This document shows positions 61,652-61,795 of a stretch of DNA of 61,795 nucleotides, piece after piece; position 1 is the first letter of the stretch; every line of letters starts with the position of its first letter. Under the pieces are notes generated by a model. The model ran no database searches. It was not told where the DNA came from and saw only the letters and a program-made list of their open reading frames with translations. The translations under genes and the position numbers were made by a program. The stretch comes from an uncultured Bermanella sp. (GTDB lineage Bacteria > Pseudomonadota > Gammaproteobacteria > Pseudomonadales > Oceanobacteraceae). The DNA lies in assembly GCA_913058575.1 (NCBI GenBank), contig CAJXRF010000025.1, positions 1 through 61,795 of the forward strand, read 5' to 3'.

Positions 61652-61795
61652 TCTATAGATGCCTATTCACGAAGTGTGTGCAAGTTCATATTTTTAAAGC
61701 CAGCCATGATGAGGCCTGTAAATCGACCGTTCAATAAACACATCCTTTTTTTGCGTCTAGATCTAAAGTATTTATCGCCTTGCCTTTATGAAAAT

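Overview
The window is chromosomal DNA of a low-to-moderate GC gammaproteobacterium. An AlkB-type alkane hydroxylase, a complete yjf operon, an NspS/MbaA-like polyamine sensor pair, many c-di-GMP proteins and AraC regulators with a ligand-binding N-terminus together suggest a marine oil- or lipid-degrading member of the Oceanospirillales or a relative. That placement is inference from gene content. I see no tRNA, rRNA, CRISPR array, prophage or transposase gene.

Left part (1-11.7 kb): two tandem paralogous 7TM receptor/EAL proteins (the first cut by the window edge) lie upstream of alkB with its own terminator. Then come a glutathione transferase, a redoxin, an unrecognised protein, an AhpD-like gene whose upstream region carries operators shared with a TetR gene, and a PAS-GGDEF diguanylate cyclase.

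Middle (11.7-26.8 kb): an accessory lipid/redox region. Two old-yellow-enzyme genes and an Mpo1-like membrane protein face an AraC regulator. MAPEG, GNAT, DUF1801 and a second AraC gene follow. Next is a tightly overlapping operon of an SBF transporter, an NAD-dependent epimerase and a secreted haem-c/beta-propeller protein. An MFS transporter behind an eight-codon reading frame, a transglutaminase-like protein, and a convergent ornithine cyclodeaminase/arginase pair complete it.

Next (27-45 kb): an NspS-like polyamine-binding protein with an MbaA-like GGDEF-EAL protein; a LysR/DJ-1 divergent pair; a MarR-oxidoreductase unit with two matching palindromic operators; YjbR and DUF4336 genes; the yjfI-J-[K+ channel]-K-L-M-C operon; a DUF6471-rhomboid pair; and a PAS-GGDEF-EAL protein with a probably dead GGDEF domain.

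Right part (45-61.8 kb): a molybdenum hydroxylase operon (2Fe-2S subunit, Moco subunit, XdhC, MocA) divergent from a MerR gene with a palindromic operator; YtoQ; a cold-shock protein with a strong promoter and long leader; a third AraC gene; a cholesterol-oxidase-like GMC protein; Crp/Fnr, EamA, an arylamine N-acetyltransferase divergent from an NmrA-like protein over a paired inverted motif. The last 2.5 kb looks like the distal end of an integron cassette array: three co-oriented exported or membrane genes, at least one good attC site, and two attC-like degenerate palindromes. The integrase would lie beyond the right edge.

Several starts were placed at internal ATGs because a Shine-Dalgarno sequence or family knowledge supports them; these are stated per gene.
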